From positions 1-6,999 of the forward strand of contig JAUVVS010000103.1 of the NCBI GenBank assembly GCA_030604545.1: DNA of 6,999 bases. The letters run 5' to 3'. The notes below the pieces were generated by a model. The model saw only the letters and a program-made list of their open reading frames with translations. It was not told the origin of the DNA and searched no databases. A program made the position numbers and the translations under genes. Shown one piece after another: positions 6,278 through 6,999 of the stretch (position 1 is the stretch's first letter; every line of letters starts with the position of its first letter). Origin of the DNA: Deltaproteobacteria bacterium (GTDB lineage: Bacteria; Desulfobacterota; Desulfobacteria; Desulfobacterales; JAUVVS01).

Positions 6278-6999
6278 ATGGGACTTTATGACTTTACATT
6301 CTACGATCTTATAAATCGCAACGCCGTCAGCTATAAAGAAAAGGCCGCATGGTTCGAGGCCGAAGATAGCCGGATTCTTATCTTTTCACAGTATAAGGAA
6401 AAGGTGGATCGCCTGGCATGCGGCCTCCGGAAATCAGGCATCAAAAAGGGAGACCGCATTGGTGTTTTGGGGAAAAATAGTCTTGAATATTTTCTTCTTT
6501 ACGGTGCCGCTGCGGCTTTGGGCACAATTATGCTCCCCATTAACTGGAGACTTTCTGCCGAGGAAGTGGGTTTCAATCTGAATGATTGCGAGCCGAAAAT
6601 GGTTTTTGCAGACAGGGAATATCAGGAACTGATTCAAGGCATTAAAGAAAAACTCCCATCAGTAAAAAAATATTATAACTTGAGTCAGGAAGGGGGCAGT
6701 TTCCTTGCTTTTGATGCCTTGATGGATAACCATGATGATCTTGATCCGGACGACGTATCCACGGATGACGGGTTTGTCATTATACATACGGCGGCTGTAG
6801 CCGGCAGACCAAGGGGTGCATTGCTGAGTCACGGGAATGTTCTCTGTGCGGATATGCATTTTGACTATCTTTTAAATGTAACATCTAAAGATGTGCATCT
6901 GAATCTTTTACCTCTTTTTCATGTGGGGGGTCTCTTCATGGCCACTACAAGCTTTCACGCAGGGGCTTTGAACGTGAATATGAAGAAGTTTGATGCGGC
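6278..6999 (+). CDS. AMP-forming acyl-CoA synthetase/ligase (ANL superfamily), 3' partial
   Basis: N-terminal 240 codons of an adenylate-forming enzyme that would activate a carboxylic acid with ATP to an acyl-adenylate and then a CoA thioester. Visible features: a start like fatty-acyl-CoA synthetases; GLRKSGIKKGDRIGVLGKNS (49-68) and LGTIMLPINWRL (81-92), both typical of the family; the A3 phosphate-binding loop at 171-185; and LPLFHVGGL (211-219). The A3 loop is unusual: it reads TAAVAGRPRG (171-180) then ALLSH, where most members have a Ser/Thr/Gly-rich loop ending PKG. The start at 6278 follows AAGGAGG. The gene is divergent from the DDAH gene. No stop is reached and no lesion is seen, so it simply leaves the window. 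About half or more of the protein, including the A5-A10 motifs and C-terminal lid, is not visible, and the acyl substrate cannot be predicted. Confidence 0.92.
   Translation, partial: MGLYDFTFYDLINRNAVSYKEKAAWFEAEDSRILIFSQYKEKVDRLACGLRKSGIKKGDRIGVLGKNSLEYFLLYGAAAALGTIMLPINWRLSAEEVGFNLNDCEPKMVFADREYQELIQGIKEKLPSVKKYYNLSQEGGSFLAFDALMDNHDDLDPDDVSTDDGFVIIHTAAVAGRPRGALLSHGNVLCADMHFDYLLNVTSKDVHLNLLPLFHVGGLFMATTSFHAGALNVNMKKFDA

Noticed and set aside
6434..6859. Two minus-strand open frames of about 66 codons
   Set aside because: Both are antisense to the clearly coding AMP-ligase gene, which is easy to miss because it has no stop inside the window.

Overview
The window looks like a chromosomal stretch from an AT-leaning bacterium (about 40 % GC by eye). 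The protein sequences and the dispersed AT-rich palindromes between genes suggest a sulfate-reducing Desulfobacterota relative. This assignment is an inference from how the proteins and intergenic DNA read; no search was run. Five of the six genes lie on the minus strand. The last is on the plus strand and runs off the right edge.

Layout, left to right. Positions 1-568 (-): an MBL-fold (RNase Z-like) metallohydrolase whose 3' end lies outside the window and whose frame is interrupted by one in-frame TAG at 212-214. Positions 552-1565 (-): a DHH/DHHA1 phosphoesterase of the NrnA (nanoRNase/pAp phosphatase) type. It overlaps the MBL gene start by 17 bp, so the two probably form a translationally coupled pair. 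Positions 1566-1805: an intergenic segment with a 14-bp tandem repeat, a long imperfect hairpin and copy 1 of a short palindrome. Positions 1806-4388 (-): a full-length ClpB disaggregase. Positions 4506-5042 (-): a Yip1-family membrane protein. Positions 5043-5339: an intergenic segment with copy 2 of the palindrome. Positions 5340-6104 (-): a complete dimethylargininase (DDAH)-type amidinohydrolase. Positions 6105-6277: a divergent intergenic region with a plausible promoter for the DDAH gene. Positions 6278-6999 (+): the N-terminal 240 codons of an acyl-CoA synthetase-like AMP-forming ligase.

The genes do not form one pathway. They look like housekeeping (ClpB), nucleic-acid or nucleotide phosphoester hydrolysis (DHH plus MBL), and separate metabolic genes (DDAH, ligase). 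I see no phage, IS element, CRISPR array, tRNA or rRNA. The most notable observation is the TAG codon in the MBL gene. The frame stays open for 70 codons after it, to the window edge, and that stretch carries two expected metal ligands. It is therefore a nonsense mutation, a sequencing error, or a recoded amber codon (pyrrolysine).
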